64,000 bases of DNA, taken from Trametes villosa (Eukaryota; Basidiomycota; Agaricomycetes; Polyporales; Polyporaceae). The notes under the pieces were generated by a model. The model saw only the letters and a program-made list of their open reading frames with translations, did no database searches and was not told the DNA's origin. A program made the position numbers and the translations under genes. Where the stretch lies: the NCBI GenBank assembly GCA_002964805.2, contig PUDQ02000001.1, forward strand, positions 5,480,001 through 5,544,000, in the 5' to 3' direction. The number at the start of each line of letters is the position of its first letter. Positions within the stretch are counted from its first letter, which is position 1. Below are positions 1 through 11,380 of the stretch, piece by piece.

Positions 1-3000
1 ACTTGATGGATATCAGTCTCCTCCGTTCGGCCAAGAAGGGCGTCGATCCGTCCTTCAAGACGTGAGTGGTTCTCTGACAAACGCACCGCTGCGGTTCACT
101 CACCTTTCTTTACAGGCAAGTGTGGAATCTCTCCCAGAACGTCGACCGTTCCACGGGTGCGAGCAAGCCGGGCATCTGCCCGTGTCTGACACCCTCCATG
201 ATTCCGTACATCACAAATCGCGGAGGCCCTATGGTCGGTCTCGAGGCGCTCTCTATGCAAGGTCTCCCGGTGGACGAGCTTCTTCTCACTCGCGAGACGG
301 AGGATCAGCTGGCCGACTTGGCTGGGAACGCGATGTCTACGACCGTGGTCGGCGCGTGCATGCTCGCCGCACTCGTCATCGGCAGGAAGCTCCTGAAGGA
401 CGGCTCGGACGAGACGACATACGAGCAGCGCCACGACGGCATGGTTGCCGAAGAGGCGAAGTCCGCCAAGGCCGAGGAAGAGATGGACGTCGACGCTCCT
501 GTCGAAGACGTAGAGGCCCACATCACAGGCGAGGACCAGCTCTCGCAGCAGCCTCTCGACCTGGACGCTTCGGCTTCGCAGCTCACGTTGCAGGCGATCC
601 TGGAGCAGGCCGAGCGTAGCGCCCGTCTGTGCAGCTGCGAGGGCAGGAAGGACATGACGGACCGCACGCTCAATCGCTGCGTGGACTGCGACTCGACGTC
701 GTGCGTCAAGTGCGGCGGCCGCCCCGAGCACAACTTCCAGACGATCGACCTCAAGGCGCACCCGCGCCTCTCGCCCTCCACGTTCGAGAAGGACCTGAAG
801 GCGGTCCTCCCCATGTCGCTCACCATCTCGGACGTCTCACAATCGCTTCTGGACGGACTCGCCGGGGAGAACGAGATCGACACCTCCAGCAGCCGCTGGA
901 CGGGCTGGCGCGCCGCGGTGCTGCGCGCGGTGGAGAAGGAGATGCGCTTCGTCGAGCCGAAGCGCCAGGAGATCTGGTCGGTCGTGTACCAGTCGCACAC
1001 CGCGAAGCTCGAGCTCTACCTGCACCCCAAGCAGCCCGAGTGGCGCCTCTTCGCGTACCCCGAAGAGCGCGAGCCCGCGAATGCCGAGATCCGTAAGGTC
1101 CTCGAGCTGCCCGTGGGCCGGTTTGTCTGCAGCGACGGGCTCTTTGCGGGGCGGTGGGAGTTCGCGCTCCCCGTCGTGGCCAAGGTCGACATCACCATTG
1201 AGGGCGGCGCGGAGTTGGTTCCGGCATGGGAGCAGAAGCTCGGCCTGCAGGGCGACGAGTACCGGAACAAGATGGTGCACTCGCAGATCGAGGTGCGCGT
1301 GCCCGCGGAGCAGCGCACGCTGTTCGACCGCGACATCTCGGGCACGTACGCGCTCATCGACCGGTGCGGCACGGCGAACTCGGCGCTGCACAAGCGCGTA
1401 CAGACGGACGCGGACGCGGGCCTGGCCCCCATCTTCTTGCTCCTGGACCCGACGCGCTGCGGGGAACCCGCTGGGGATGCGTTTGTGTTCTCGACAAGCA
1501 CGCGCCGGTACGAGTATGGCGAGAGTAGGCCGATTATTGCGGTGCTCGACTCGAAGTGGAGGCAGTCGGATGTGGAGGGCGCGCAGGACGTCAAGTGCGT
1601 TCTCCCTTGCCGATGGACGGAGGCGGCGGACGTGAAGCTTACGGTGAGTTTCTCTGAGCTGTGCGCATGTCTGGCACTAACGTTGTACTCGCAGCCTGCC
1701 GCAGGACACAACGCGGTCTTCTCTACCCCATCTGAGGGCGTTTCCATCGACGTCTCTCAGGACGCATGCCAGAGCGCGACGGCACTGCTCGTCTGCCGCG
1801 TGCCTCTCGGCGAGCACGCAGGTCCCGAGTGGCCGCGCGGCGCGTGGACGGAGGTGGACAAGGTGCACGAGCGCTCGACGTTCAAGTCCCTCGCGTGGCT
1901 CATCGAGCGCATCCGGAACATCGACGGCCAGTTCAGCGACTGGCAGGACGCGCACGGCGCGGACGGCCACCACGCGCACTGCGCCCGCTGCGCGCCCGTC
2001 TCGCCCGCCATCCGCTGGGCGAAGGTGAAGAAGCGGATCGCCGCGTTCGAGGACACCGTGCAGGCGGGCGAGTACGAGCGCAGTCTGAAGCGGCGCCCCG
2101 CGCCGTTCGTCACGCAGCTCAAGCTCGACACGGACGGGCGCGGGGTCGTGCGCATCGGCGTGAACATGACCTCGCTCATGCACCGCGCGCTCTCGCGGCT
2201 GCCCACCGGGGGCCGCACCGAGCCCGCCGCGCTCTCGTGGCGGCTCAACACGGACTTCACGCCCGCGGTGAAGATCGCGTTCCCGAAGTTCAAGCTCGCG
2301 AGCAACAAGCGCGATGCCGCGCACGCGCAGCCGCCGAGCTTCAAGCTCCCGTTGCGCCCGGAGCAGCTGCGCTCGCTCACGTGGATGCTCGCGCAGGAGA
2401 AGAAGGGCGCGCCGGCGTTCGTCGAGGAGGAGATCTCGGAAGCGATCCTCGAGCCGCTTGGGTGGCGCGCGGAGGGCCGCGCTCAGCGGGAGCACCGTGT
2501 GCGCGGCGGCGTGCTCGCGGACGAGGTCGGGTACGGGAAGACGGCCATTTCGCTCGGCTTGATCGACTGCGCGGCGGAGGACGTGCGGAAGGAGTTCGCG
2601 AAGCGCAAGGACATGAAGGGCCACCTCGCGACGAGCGCGACGCTGATCATCGTGCCGCCGCACCTGACGCGCCAGTGGGAGTCCGAGGTGCGCAAGTTCA
2701 CGAAGAAGCGGTTCACGGTCGTCGTGCTCCACACGGCGTCGAACTTGAACGCGCTGAAGGTGGAGGACGTGCTCGAGGCGGACATCGTCGTCGTCGCGTC
2801 GAACCTGTTCAAGAGCCAGGTGTACCAGGACAACCTGGAGGCGTTCGCGGGCGCGGGCGAGCTCCCCGTCCAGGACGGCCGTTTCTTCGACGCGCGCCTG
2901 GACATCACGCTCAAGGGCCTCGAGGAGCAGGTCGAGCGCCTCCGGGAGGACGGCGCGGAGGCGGTCATGGAGCAGATCAAGGAGGGCCGGAAGATCGGTG

Positions 3001-5733
3001 AGTGGTGCTGTTATATCCCTCGGAGCGGCTTTCTCAACATACGTGTAGACGAGGCCGCTCAGCTACTGGCTCCCACCAAGCGCCTCAAAGGTAAATCCTA
3101 CCGGGACGCCGCGGCGACGATTGAGAAGTCCGAGAAGGTGAAGAGCGAGCCGAAGGAGGCGAGCCTCCCCGCCAAGAAGAAGTCAACCGTGAGCCCTCGG
3201 ACGGGGATGAAGGTGGAGGTAGTCATCCCTCCCCTGCCCAAACGCCGTGGCTCTCCCGCTGGGTCCAGCACTGTCCCGAGCTCGGCGCCTGCCAGCGACG
3301 AGGACGAAGAGCTGCGTAGTGTTCGGCGGGCAGTCAAGCGCAAGGCGATCGTCGTATCGGACTCTGAAGACGAGGACGAAGCTCCCAAGAAGAAAGGGAA
3401 GGCTCCCGCAAAGAGGCCCGCGAAGCGCTCGAAGGCGTCCGAGTCTTCCGACTACGAGGAGTCCGCTGAAGAGGAGGAAGACGATGAAGAAGAAGAAGAC
3501 GAGGAATTCATCGAGAGCTCGGACGACGACAAGCCCAAGAAGTCCAAGGCTAAGGGCAAGTCCAAGGCCGCACCGAAGAAGGCTGGAAAGGCCCGATCCG
3601 CGCCTACGACGTCCGAGTCCGAGGACGCTATGGAGGTCGACGAGGACGAAGACGTCAAGCCCGCAGGCAAGGGCAAGAAACCCGCGAAGAAGGTCAAGGT
3701 CGAGAAGCCCGCAAAGGTGAAGAAGCGGCGAGAGGAGTCGGACCCTTGGAAGCTCAAGTCGTCCGCTGTGAAGCGCGACTGGCGCAAGATGCAGTCACCG
3801 CCGTTGGAGATGTTCCACTTCGCGCGTAAGATCGTGGACGAGTATACCTACCTGGACGGCAAGGTGCTCTCCATGGTCACGCGGCTGAACGCGGACCGCC
3901 TCTGGGTCCTGTCCGGTACCCCGCCGATCCATGACTTCGGCGCGCTGAAGACGATCTCGGCGTTCCTCAACATCCATCTCGGTATCGACGACGACAACGA
4001 GGGCCAGTCTGTGCAGGTCAAGAAGCGCAAGAAGGAGCAGACAGGTGCGTTGTCCATGTTTTCCTCGCCTCTATATGAAACTGACGATGGGCGTAGCGGT
4101 CGAGAAGTTCCACTCGTTCCGGGAAGTCCATAGCTTGGAGTGGCATGCTCATCGGCACGAGCTTGGTCAACGCTTCCTTGACCAGTTCGTCAGACAGGTA
4201 TGTTTCCATGTCAGGCTTCGGAAGTCATCAGCTCACCCGTCGTAGAACATTGCGGAGATCGACGAGATCTCGTGTGGCCAGGAGATTCAGAGGGTCAAAC
4301 TCCCTGCTTCGGAGCGCGCAATCTACCTGGAGCTTGAGCACCACCTGCGTGCTATCGACATGACCGTCAAGCGAGGCAGGAAGAGCGAGAGCGACCGCGA
4401 GAAGCGTCTTGCACAAGCCCTCGGTGCTAGTGGGTATGTCACTCCACTGCTCTGTGTAGTGCCACTCTAACGATCCATTACCAGTACTGCGGAGGAAGCC
4501 CTTCTCAAGCGTTGCTCGCACTTCGAGCTGGATACCGAAGACCAAGAGAACGCTATCAAAGCGTGTGAGGTCATCGTCAAGGAGCGGACGAAACAGCTGC
4601 AGGACTGCAAGGCGGAGCTCCTCAAGAAGTTGCACGACGCGGTTAAGATGGAGAAGAAGATCGGTAAGGTGCCGGACGAATCTCTCTTCCGCGAGTATGT
4701 GCGCGTCACCCGGACGGAAGGCGTCGGCGACAAGGAGGCTACCGAGGCTGTTCGCGCGCTCCTGGACGAGGCCAACATCGCGGGCCCGTTGAAGCCTTTG
4801 ACGAACAAGCTGAGCGGCAAGGGCGGTGGCAAGAAGGACGACTCGGACATCCCGAAGGTGACCAAGGACCTCATTTGGGACCATCGAGAGCAGACGCACG
4901 AGATCCGTCGGATTACCAAGGAGCTCGTCGGTCGCGTCCGGTCACTCCGGTACTTCACGGTCGTCCGCGACCTGCAGCGGCAAGCCGACTCGCCACCCGT
5001 CGTACACTGCCCCAGCTGCGACCGCCACAACGTCCCTCTTGAAGAGATCGCGGTACTTTCCTCGTGCGGACACATGGGCTGTCACACCTGCGTTGTTGCA
5101 TGCGCGGACAAGGAGGAGTGCGTCTACGCCGCCTCGGGGGCGTGCCGTGCCGCTGCGCGCGCACTCAACATTGTCAAAGCCGACACTCTCGGTGTCGACG
5201 ATGAAGCGCGCGACGGGCGGGGCAAGCACTACGGTCTCAAGCTGGAGAAGATCATGGAGCTGATCAAGTAAGTCTTTCGCGTAGTACTCGCAGTACACAG
5301 ATGCTGACCATCCTCCAGGAAGAAGATCCCCAAGGATGAGCGTATCCTGATCTTCGTCCAGTTCGCCGACCTCACCTCCAAGGTCGCGGAGGCGCTGACC
5401 TCCTACCGCGTGCCCTTCCTCGAAATCAAGGGCTCAGCCTCGCAGAAGAGCAAGAACCTCGAGAAATTCCAGAACGACAGCGAGGAGCGCGTGCTCCTGC
5501 TGAACGTCATGGACGAGAGCGCGAGCGGGGCGAACCTCACCTCCGCCAACCACGCGATCTTCATCTCCCCGCTGCTCGCGCCGACGCAGGAGATCTACGA
5601 CGCGTGCGAGACCCAGGCGATCGGCCGTCTGCGGCGTTACGGGCAGCTCAAGCACGTCAATATCTGGCGGTTCCTCAGCTTGGATACGATCGACGTCGAA
5701 ATCTTCGAACAGCGCTCGGGGCAGAAGGTGTAA
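1..5733 (+). CDS. DNMT5: DNMT5-like cytosine methyltransferase fused to SNF2 ATPase (3' part)
   Basis: The gene is truncated by the window edge, leaving 1,790 residues. Exons are <1-61, 116-1643, 1695-2997, 3049-4044, 4097-4197, 4246-4433, 4485-5267 and 5319-5733, all in frame. The first 110 residues are the end of a C5-methylase domain, with a motif IX-like stretch (RGGPMVGLEALSMQGLP) and motif X (GNAMSTTVVGA). A Cys-rich finger follows (about residues 195-225). Next come SNF2 lobe 1 with Walker A GYGKT (about 801), motif II as DEYT (about 1227) and motif III LSGTPP, a second RING-like finger (about 1567-1610), and lobe 2 ending in motif VI AIGRLRRYGQ. The order methylase-RING-SNF2 is that of DNMT5, which in Cryptococcus is an ATP-dependent CG maintenance methylase. 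Catalytic methylase motifs I-VIII lie upstream and cannot be checked. A Rad5/Rad8-type helicase alone would not explain the methylase motifs. Confidence 0.9.
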
Positions 5734-7058
5734 TATTGTCGGGAAACATGGTGATCTTCGAGGTGTTGTGTGGTATCTTACTTGTTGTGTATCTTTGCTA
5801 TGTCGTATGCTTGTATGTCCGTGAACAGAATCTAGATTTGATTATGCCGTACGCACCCTAGATGTGTTAGAACACCTTCACGACCCACCCCGCACACAAC
5901 AACGGTACTCTAGTGGATGGCTCGCCCTGTTCGGCCGCGCATTCTCAACTACGCCGCGCGCGCCGCGCCGACTCACGACTTGAAACGCTCGGCATTAAAT
6001 AAACCCGCTCCGGGAGGGGAGGAGAGGAAAAGCTAGTCCCGGTCGTGCAGCGTTTTCCGGGTGTATGCGCGACGTTTTGCGTGGATCAGGCACATAAACG
6101 TAGAGGGAGAAGGCGAGCGTCCCAGTGTACGGTGATAGATGCTAGGCGCGTGTGCAGCGGGCGCGAGCGCTGATCATGAGGGCGGGCTGGTGTAGTGAGC
6201 AAATCGGCAAAACCGACTGAACATGAGCAATTCACGCAGCGAAGCGTCAGTTACAGCGCAGAGAACAAAGTGGCAGGCTTGTACTCACGGGTAGTGCGGT
6301 CGAATACCGAGGTCGGGTGGATCTGAGAGACCCAATGCCGCGCCGCCCTCGCGCCTTGCTCACAACAGAGCGGGCGTCCTCGAGCACGACGGAGCAGTGC
6401 GTGTCCATCGTAAACGTGTCTTCCGTTAGGAGTCAGGACGTCCGTGAGCGAGCACTGCCGAGCGAATGTCACGAGCTCCTCCGCCTCCAGTGCCTACGGC
6501 CGCGAGGATGAGCGACACCACGCCGGGCGGCGGGTCGGGTCTCCACCCGTCGCCGAACGTGTCTGAGAACGGGATCCATGTCGGTGTCGGAGATCGTAGC
6601 ACCGGGAGCATTCAAACCAGCTCTACTTCCACCCGGGGCCCTACATTGAATCTTATATCGAGAGGCGTCCCAGTAGCCGCAAAGAACGTGCCAATGCGAC
6701 GATAGACTTTCTTGTTCAGGGGTGTGGGCCTATCCGTGTCGACCGGCGCGACCACAAGGCCGCGGGTACTGGCGCCGTTTTTCTGCAAGAGAGGGTCAAG
6801 CGATGTGCGGCCATTCTGCACGATCTTCTCATCCGCTGGGTCGTCAGTCGTTACGATATGGATGGCCGTGCCCGTCACCCCTTGTAGCCTGACCAGCGGC
6901 GTCCGCAGCATGTTAATTGTACAGGCTCGATGGTCGACGATGATAGCCCTGCAGCTGCATCTAGCCTCGTCAGTGTCTGTGGGAAAACGAAAGGCCCTTG
7001 ACTGCGTAAACCCCTCAACATACTTTCACAGGTCGCATCGACGCGACAAGCAAGAAGC
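5734..7058. other. Intergenic region after DNMT5
   Basis: About 1.3 kb between the DNMT5 stop and the tRNA-Arg terminator. No gene with splice-supported frames is visible. The only protein-like stretch is a 99-codon open frame on the minus strand (6612-6911), listed separately. Confidence 0.6.
6612..6911 (-). other. Unassigned 99-codon open frame
   Basis: An ATG-initiated frame on the minus strand whose translation has a balanced, protein-like composition (for example GTFFAATGTPLDIRFNVGP), unlike the arginine-rich shadow frames elsewhere. I recognise no family. A second protein-like frame with TFGDGW follows at 6426-6611 on the same strand. The two could be exons of a small gene or remnants of a decayed one, but no convincing intron joins them. 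A real small gene is possible but unproven. Confidence 0.2.
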
Positions 7059-7062
7059 AAAA
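7059..7062 (-). terminator. Pol III terminator of tRNA-Arg
   Basis: A run of four T on the minus strand, six bases past the tRNA 3' end. This is the minimal RNA polymerase III stop. Confidence 0.55.
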
Positions 7063-7068
7063 GTGTAA

Positions 7069-7140
7069 TGACCACCGCAGGGGTCGAACCTGCAATCTCC
7101 TGATTCGTAGTCAGACGCGATGCCATTTCGCCAGGCGGCC
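7069..7140 (-). tRNA. tRNA-Arg (anticodon ACG), no intron
   Basis: The 72-nt minus-strand sequence folds as a cloverleaf. The acceptor stem GGCCGCC pairs with GGTGGTC (two G-U pairs), the D stem is GCGA/TCGC, the anticodon stem is TCTGA/TCAGG with loop CTACGAA, and the T arm is GCAGG TTCGACC CCTGC. Discriminator base is A. Loop positions 34-36 read ACG, so it decodes CGN arginine codons (CGU directly, others through inosine). Internal B box GGTTCGACC is present. No intron interrupts the anticodon loop. Confidence 0.95.
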
Positions 7141-7434
7141 ATGTGATACAGACAAAAGTGAGCGGCTCTCCACACAGCTCTAGGCTTCCTTTCCGTTGAA
7201 GCAAGATGAGTACGCCTACATACAACTCACGGAGGGAAGGTCTTGGAGGTCCTCGCACCGTCGACAATATTAAGGGCATACGCCCGCAGAAAGGCCGGCT
7301 TCGTTGCTCATGACTACTCCTACTCATACAAATCGTGATCGTGTGTGGTCGTGAAAGATACTACGTAACGTTCTCGTACGGGGGCCCGCAAGGTCTACCG
7401 GCGGGCCCGCGCTCGTCGTTTCTCGCGTGTTTGC
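7141..7434. other. Short intergenic gap
   Basis: Spacer between tRNA-Arg and the 3' end of the GH18 gene. Nothing recognised beyond probable GH18 3' UTR. Confidence 0.5.
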
Positions 7435-8609
7435 TCAGGCCTTGAAGGAGGAGCCCTTGACGGCGGAGATCCAGGCGGTGTCCGCGTGCGGGAACTGGAA
7501 CGACATGACGCCCGCGTTCCAGCCCTGCGCGACGGCCTGCTGGACGCACGTGCCGAGAGTCGCGGGCTCGATGAAGCCGGCGTGCGTTGCGGGGTCGTCG
7601 ACGGTGATGTCCGCGGTGCTGCCCGGCTTGCCGATGACCAGCTTGTTGAGGTCGACGCCCGACTTGGAGATGCCGAAGATCGAGGACGGGAAGCTGGTGA
7701 GCAGCTTGTCGCACGTCTCGTACCCGGGCTGCGGGGATTCTGCACGACGGGGTGTCAGCTTTGAGCGGGTGTGGCGAGGGGTTCACTCACGGTTGTAGTA
7801 CTGGATGTTGTACTGAAAACCATTTGTGCGTCAGTAAAGACCACGTTGCGGTCGCAATGCTGTGGTGGGACGCACCCAATCAATCAGGGCGCCGACGTTC
7901 TTGTTCACAGTCTGGTAGCACCCGCCAGGGCAGAAGCTGGCGTCGAACCAAGGGCCAACGGCTGAGATGCCAGGTCAGTGAGTGCCGGCGTGACAGTAGG
8001 GAGGTTACTCACGAGCGTGGCTCAGGATGAACTGGCCCTGGGGCAGCTGCTGGCGCAGGGTCTGCGTCAGCGTCGTGAGCCAGGCCTCGCCGACGCCCGG
8101 CTGCTGGACGACGAGCTCGAACTCCTCGTAGTCGATGTCGATCCCGTCGAGGTCCGTGTTGAGCACGAACTGCGCGAGGCTGTTCGCGACGGTCGCCGGG
8201 TCCTGCGACGTCGGGTGCTCCGACTCGCCGAAGGCAGACACAACGAGGGACACGCCCGCGGAGTTGTACTGCTGCTTCAGCTGCTTGCGCTGGTCGGAGG
8301 ACAGGGCGGCCCAGTTCTTCACTTGGTCGGCGGGGCCGGACGTGAGCAGGAAAGCCAGGTTGCTGAAGAGCGCTGTGAGTCTCAGGAAACTCCGTAAAAT
8401 GCGTTGGGCGTGGCTTACACGACGTTGAAACCCTGGATCTGGTCGAGCGGGGGCAGGACGTTGGCACCGACCGCAGCGTCGGTGTAGATGACGAACTTGG
8501 GGCCGGTCGGAATCGTGGAGCGACGCGTGTGGGGGGCGGCGTAGACCGCGCTCAAGGACGCCAGCGCCGAGCAAAGGGTGAAAAGACGCGAGAAAGACGT
8601 GGAGAACAT
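7435..8609 (-). CDS. Secreted glycoside hydrolase family 18 (chitinase/ENGase-like)
   Basis: Exons on the minus strand are 8609-8419, 8362-8013, 7961-7876, 7812-7791 and 7739-7435, giving 317 aa. Residues 1-24 form a signal peptide, followed by a short basic stretch (HTRR) that may be a processing site. The catalytic GH18 motif DGIDIDYE (about residues 135-142) keeps the DxxDxDxE pattern with the proton-donor Glu. The protein is a short single-domain form without a chitin-binding module, like small basidiomycete GH18 enzymes that include endo-beta-N-acetylglucosaminidases. Sequence alone does not decide between chitin and N-glycan substrates. The first intron has a closer AG (CTCACAG), but only the acceptor at 8363 keeps the family frame. 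A 22-nt exon (7791-7812) is required to stay in frame. Confidence 0.88.
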
Positions 8610-9821
8610 CCCTGACCAGAGGGTGAGTAGTACGTGGGGCGAAATGTAAAGGGGGGAGTAGGAGTAGAAGACGAAGTACCGACCAAGCGGGGTGAGGATC
8701 CATCGTCGTCTTCGCCCATCCTTTATACTTCGCAGGCGGGCGTTACAGAACCGTTGAGGCTGCACGGGCGGTTTCGGTCCGTTCGCTACACTTTCCTCGA
8801 CTCGCCGGAACTGATTGTATCACGGTGGGCGGAACGCCATCCAATGCCACTGCGTGTCCATTACAAACTGCGCGGAGAGGTGCAGTGGGATGAGTCTTGA
8901 GCGCCCAGGAAACCTACGAGGAACAGAGTCCGGTCACAGGAGCTATGGGCATCTACGGCACGCAACACACCGGAGTGACGATAGATGATCAGCCGTCTGA
9001 GAGCGATGCATAGAATGCGCACCGGTTTGTGTTGACCTTCTCTCGGGCGGAGATTGTCTTGAGGACGCCGGGTAGGAGTACTTGCTCTGCTGTCGCTGAT
9101 AGCGTCGGGCTGACCGGCGCATAGAGCGGGCTTCAAGGGGCTCGCGAGGTGTCCTTCGCCATGAAGACAGAGGCCGGGATCGCCGAGTTATTTCATCGAG
9201 GGCAAGTGCGGGTATGAAATCCCACTGATGGATATGCAATGACACAGCCGGCGTACTGTTCCCCGCTCGGAGCGCTGGGCTGTCAGGTAACTTGTGCGGT
9301 AGTCAGTCGCAGTCACCCACAGCACTTAAGGGGGGATCGTACCTCGCTCCGACGTATCTCGGAGCAGTAAGCTGTTGTGATGTCGAGAGCTGGTAGGCTG
9401 AGTTATGGTGGCTTTTCTGTGTTCAGAGACCGACCGGGGCAACGCAACAACTTGAAGTAGGCGGATATATCAACAGTTCAAAGCTCAGTAGTGCTGGATG
9501 GGAAGCCAGGCCAAAGTAACACCACGCTGATGGAGCCCGCTCCTTGCTGCCGGCGTCCGCTTCAGGTATTGCCCCAGGAAAGCTCCTCCCGCAAAAGCTG
9601 AAGGTATATGCGTCAAGGCAATACATAGAGAACTTCTGCACAGCCGTGTACTGTTGCCTGTGAATCAGAAGCGCTTTTCATATCGACGCCGGTGAAGCGA
9701 ATACTGGCGGTCTGTCGAGTAAAATGGCCCATCACATTCAGCCGTAGGGCGGCGCGCAACAACCTGTGTCAAACAAACATGAGCATCTACAGACATAGAC
9801 CGCGCTGAGCAGCACCCACAT
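8610..9821. other. Intergenic region
   Basis: About 1.2 kb holding the GH18 promoter side and the 3' flank of the WLM protease gene, which is on the same strand. I see no supported gene or repeat in it. Confidence 0.55.
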
Positions 9822-11380
9822 TCAACCGCTACTCTCCTGGCCCGCAGCCGTGCCACATCTCTGCTCGAGCTCCTCCTCTTCCTTCTGCAGCCGCCGCATA
9901 GTCGCAGCGAGGACCCTCCTTCTCCGTTCCTCGGGAGAGTCCGCTGCAATGCTTGCGCTGGGTCCGCCGCCACCAAGAACATACTCCTGTGCCTCGGCCT
10001 CGAGCGCTGAGTGTGTCGGCTCGAAGCCATCGCCCGCGAGGTGGTGCGTGCCCGCTGCCTCAGCGCGCTCGAACTCCGCTACCTCTCTGTTGAGCGTCGA
10101 GTTGAGCTCCTTGAACTGTGGATACCAAGCCTGTTAGTACGAGGGGTCCCGCTCACCACGGTGTAGTGAAAGTACTCACATTATTATCGTGGTCACCCCA
10201 CACATTGTGCGTAAGCTCGTGGCAGAGCACGCGCCGCACGTCCTTGTATACGCGGAAGCCGTCATATCTGTCAGTGCGGAGGCGCAGCTTTATCGCCTGT
10301 CCGGCGTTCACGTTGAGCCCCAGGAGGTGTGGCTGCTCGTGCGGCGCGAGCTCGGTGAGCACGCCGACGGCGAACTGGTGCTTGCGCATGACATGCCGGA
10401 TGGCGGGGTCGTTCGCGAGGCGCGTGAGCAGGTCGCGCGCGGACGCGGGGTTGGGAAGGTGCGGGAGGGGCTCGATGCGGTGGAAGGTGTACTTGGCGTC
10501 GGAGGCGGCGGACGGGCTGCCTGTCGATCGGACCTGCAATAGCGGATTTGAGTGAGCTCGGCCGTCTGTACAAATGTGGGAGAGCGTCCTGTCGCTCTAT
10601 TACGATGTTCCGCGGAAAATGTTCCGCAGAATAACGGAACAAGTGCGACTTTTCTCAGTGACCTCACGTCCGAACCATACGCCACCAGCGTGACTGCGCC
10701 AGTCTTGCCATGGCCCTCTACCGCAACGCTGCTGACCACCGCTTATGGAGTCGTGCTCGCGCCACGCATCGGCCAGTCAGCCTTCGAGACTGCTCCTCTA
10801 CGACACCACGAAGGAAAATTGTGGGGATTACGATCGGTAAGGAGTGCCAGGGTCAGGGAAAGGGTGGCTAGGGTATGTGCTTAGGACTCTACGCGCGTTC
10901 CAAGCGCGGGCCAGTCAGGCAACGGCGACACGGCTGATCACCTCCAGCTGGAGACCAAAGGTGACCAAGCGGTCCCGAAATCTCCGTATGTTCCGCGGAA
11001 CGCTTGCGCAGAGGACCAGACTTTGTGAAATGAGGGCATGTACGTACCTTTGCGTGAGCCTTCTGCGCTCGTTCTCGGAGTATTCGTTCTTTGCGCTGGT
11101 GTTCGCTCTCGGTGGCCTGCAGTCCGCCCAGCTCCTCCGCTGTGGGTCCGACCAGCTGTACCTTCGCGCCATTCTTCAGACCCGCGTCGATGATTGATGA
11201 TTCTGGAGGTGAATTCTTCTTGCCCTTGTATAGCAGCTTCTGGTTGTCGGGCGGGACGGACGTGAGCTCTTCGAGCCGGGCCTGGAGGTACGCAAGCGTC
11301 GAGTCTGGGAGGAGCGAGAGCGGATGCGTGATGCCGCGATGTGAGACCGAGATCGTTATTTCGCTGCTACTTGAGGCCAT
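9822..11380 (-). CDS. Ubiquitin-like/WLM-domain zinc metalloprotease (Wss1-like)
   Basis: Three exons (11380-11048, 10533-10180, 10115-9822) give 326 aa. Residues 6-85 form a ubiquitin-like fold ending before an Arg/Lys-rich helix. Residues 115-230 are a WLM domain with the zinc site HELTHNVWGDHD, matching HExxHxxxGxxH with the catalytic Glu. The C-terminal tail is acidic and helical. Related proteins (yeast Wss1 and plant/fungal UBL-WLM fusions) are SUMO/ubiquitin-linked proteases that act on DNA-protein crosslinks. The N-terminal UBL arrangement is that of the fusion type rather than budding-yeast Wss1. The first intron is 514 nt, about ten times the local norm, and carries repeated palindromes. 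Confidence 0.85.
10534..11047 (-). other. Unusually long intron with repeated palindrome
   Basis: Intron 1 of the WLM protease gene, bounded by GTACGT and TTGCAG. It contains ATGTTCCGCGGAA twice (10605-10617 and 10988-11000), plus a nearby partial copy. The core TTCCGCGGAA is self-complementary, so the two copies bracket about 396 bp in direct and inverted orientation at once, as the ends of a small inserted element might. Confidence 0.4.

Noticed and set aside
1677..2732. 351-codon minus-strand frame
   Set aside because: Antisense to the DNMT5 exons; Arg/Leu/Val-rich shadow only.
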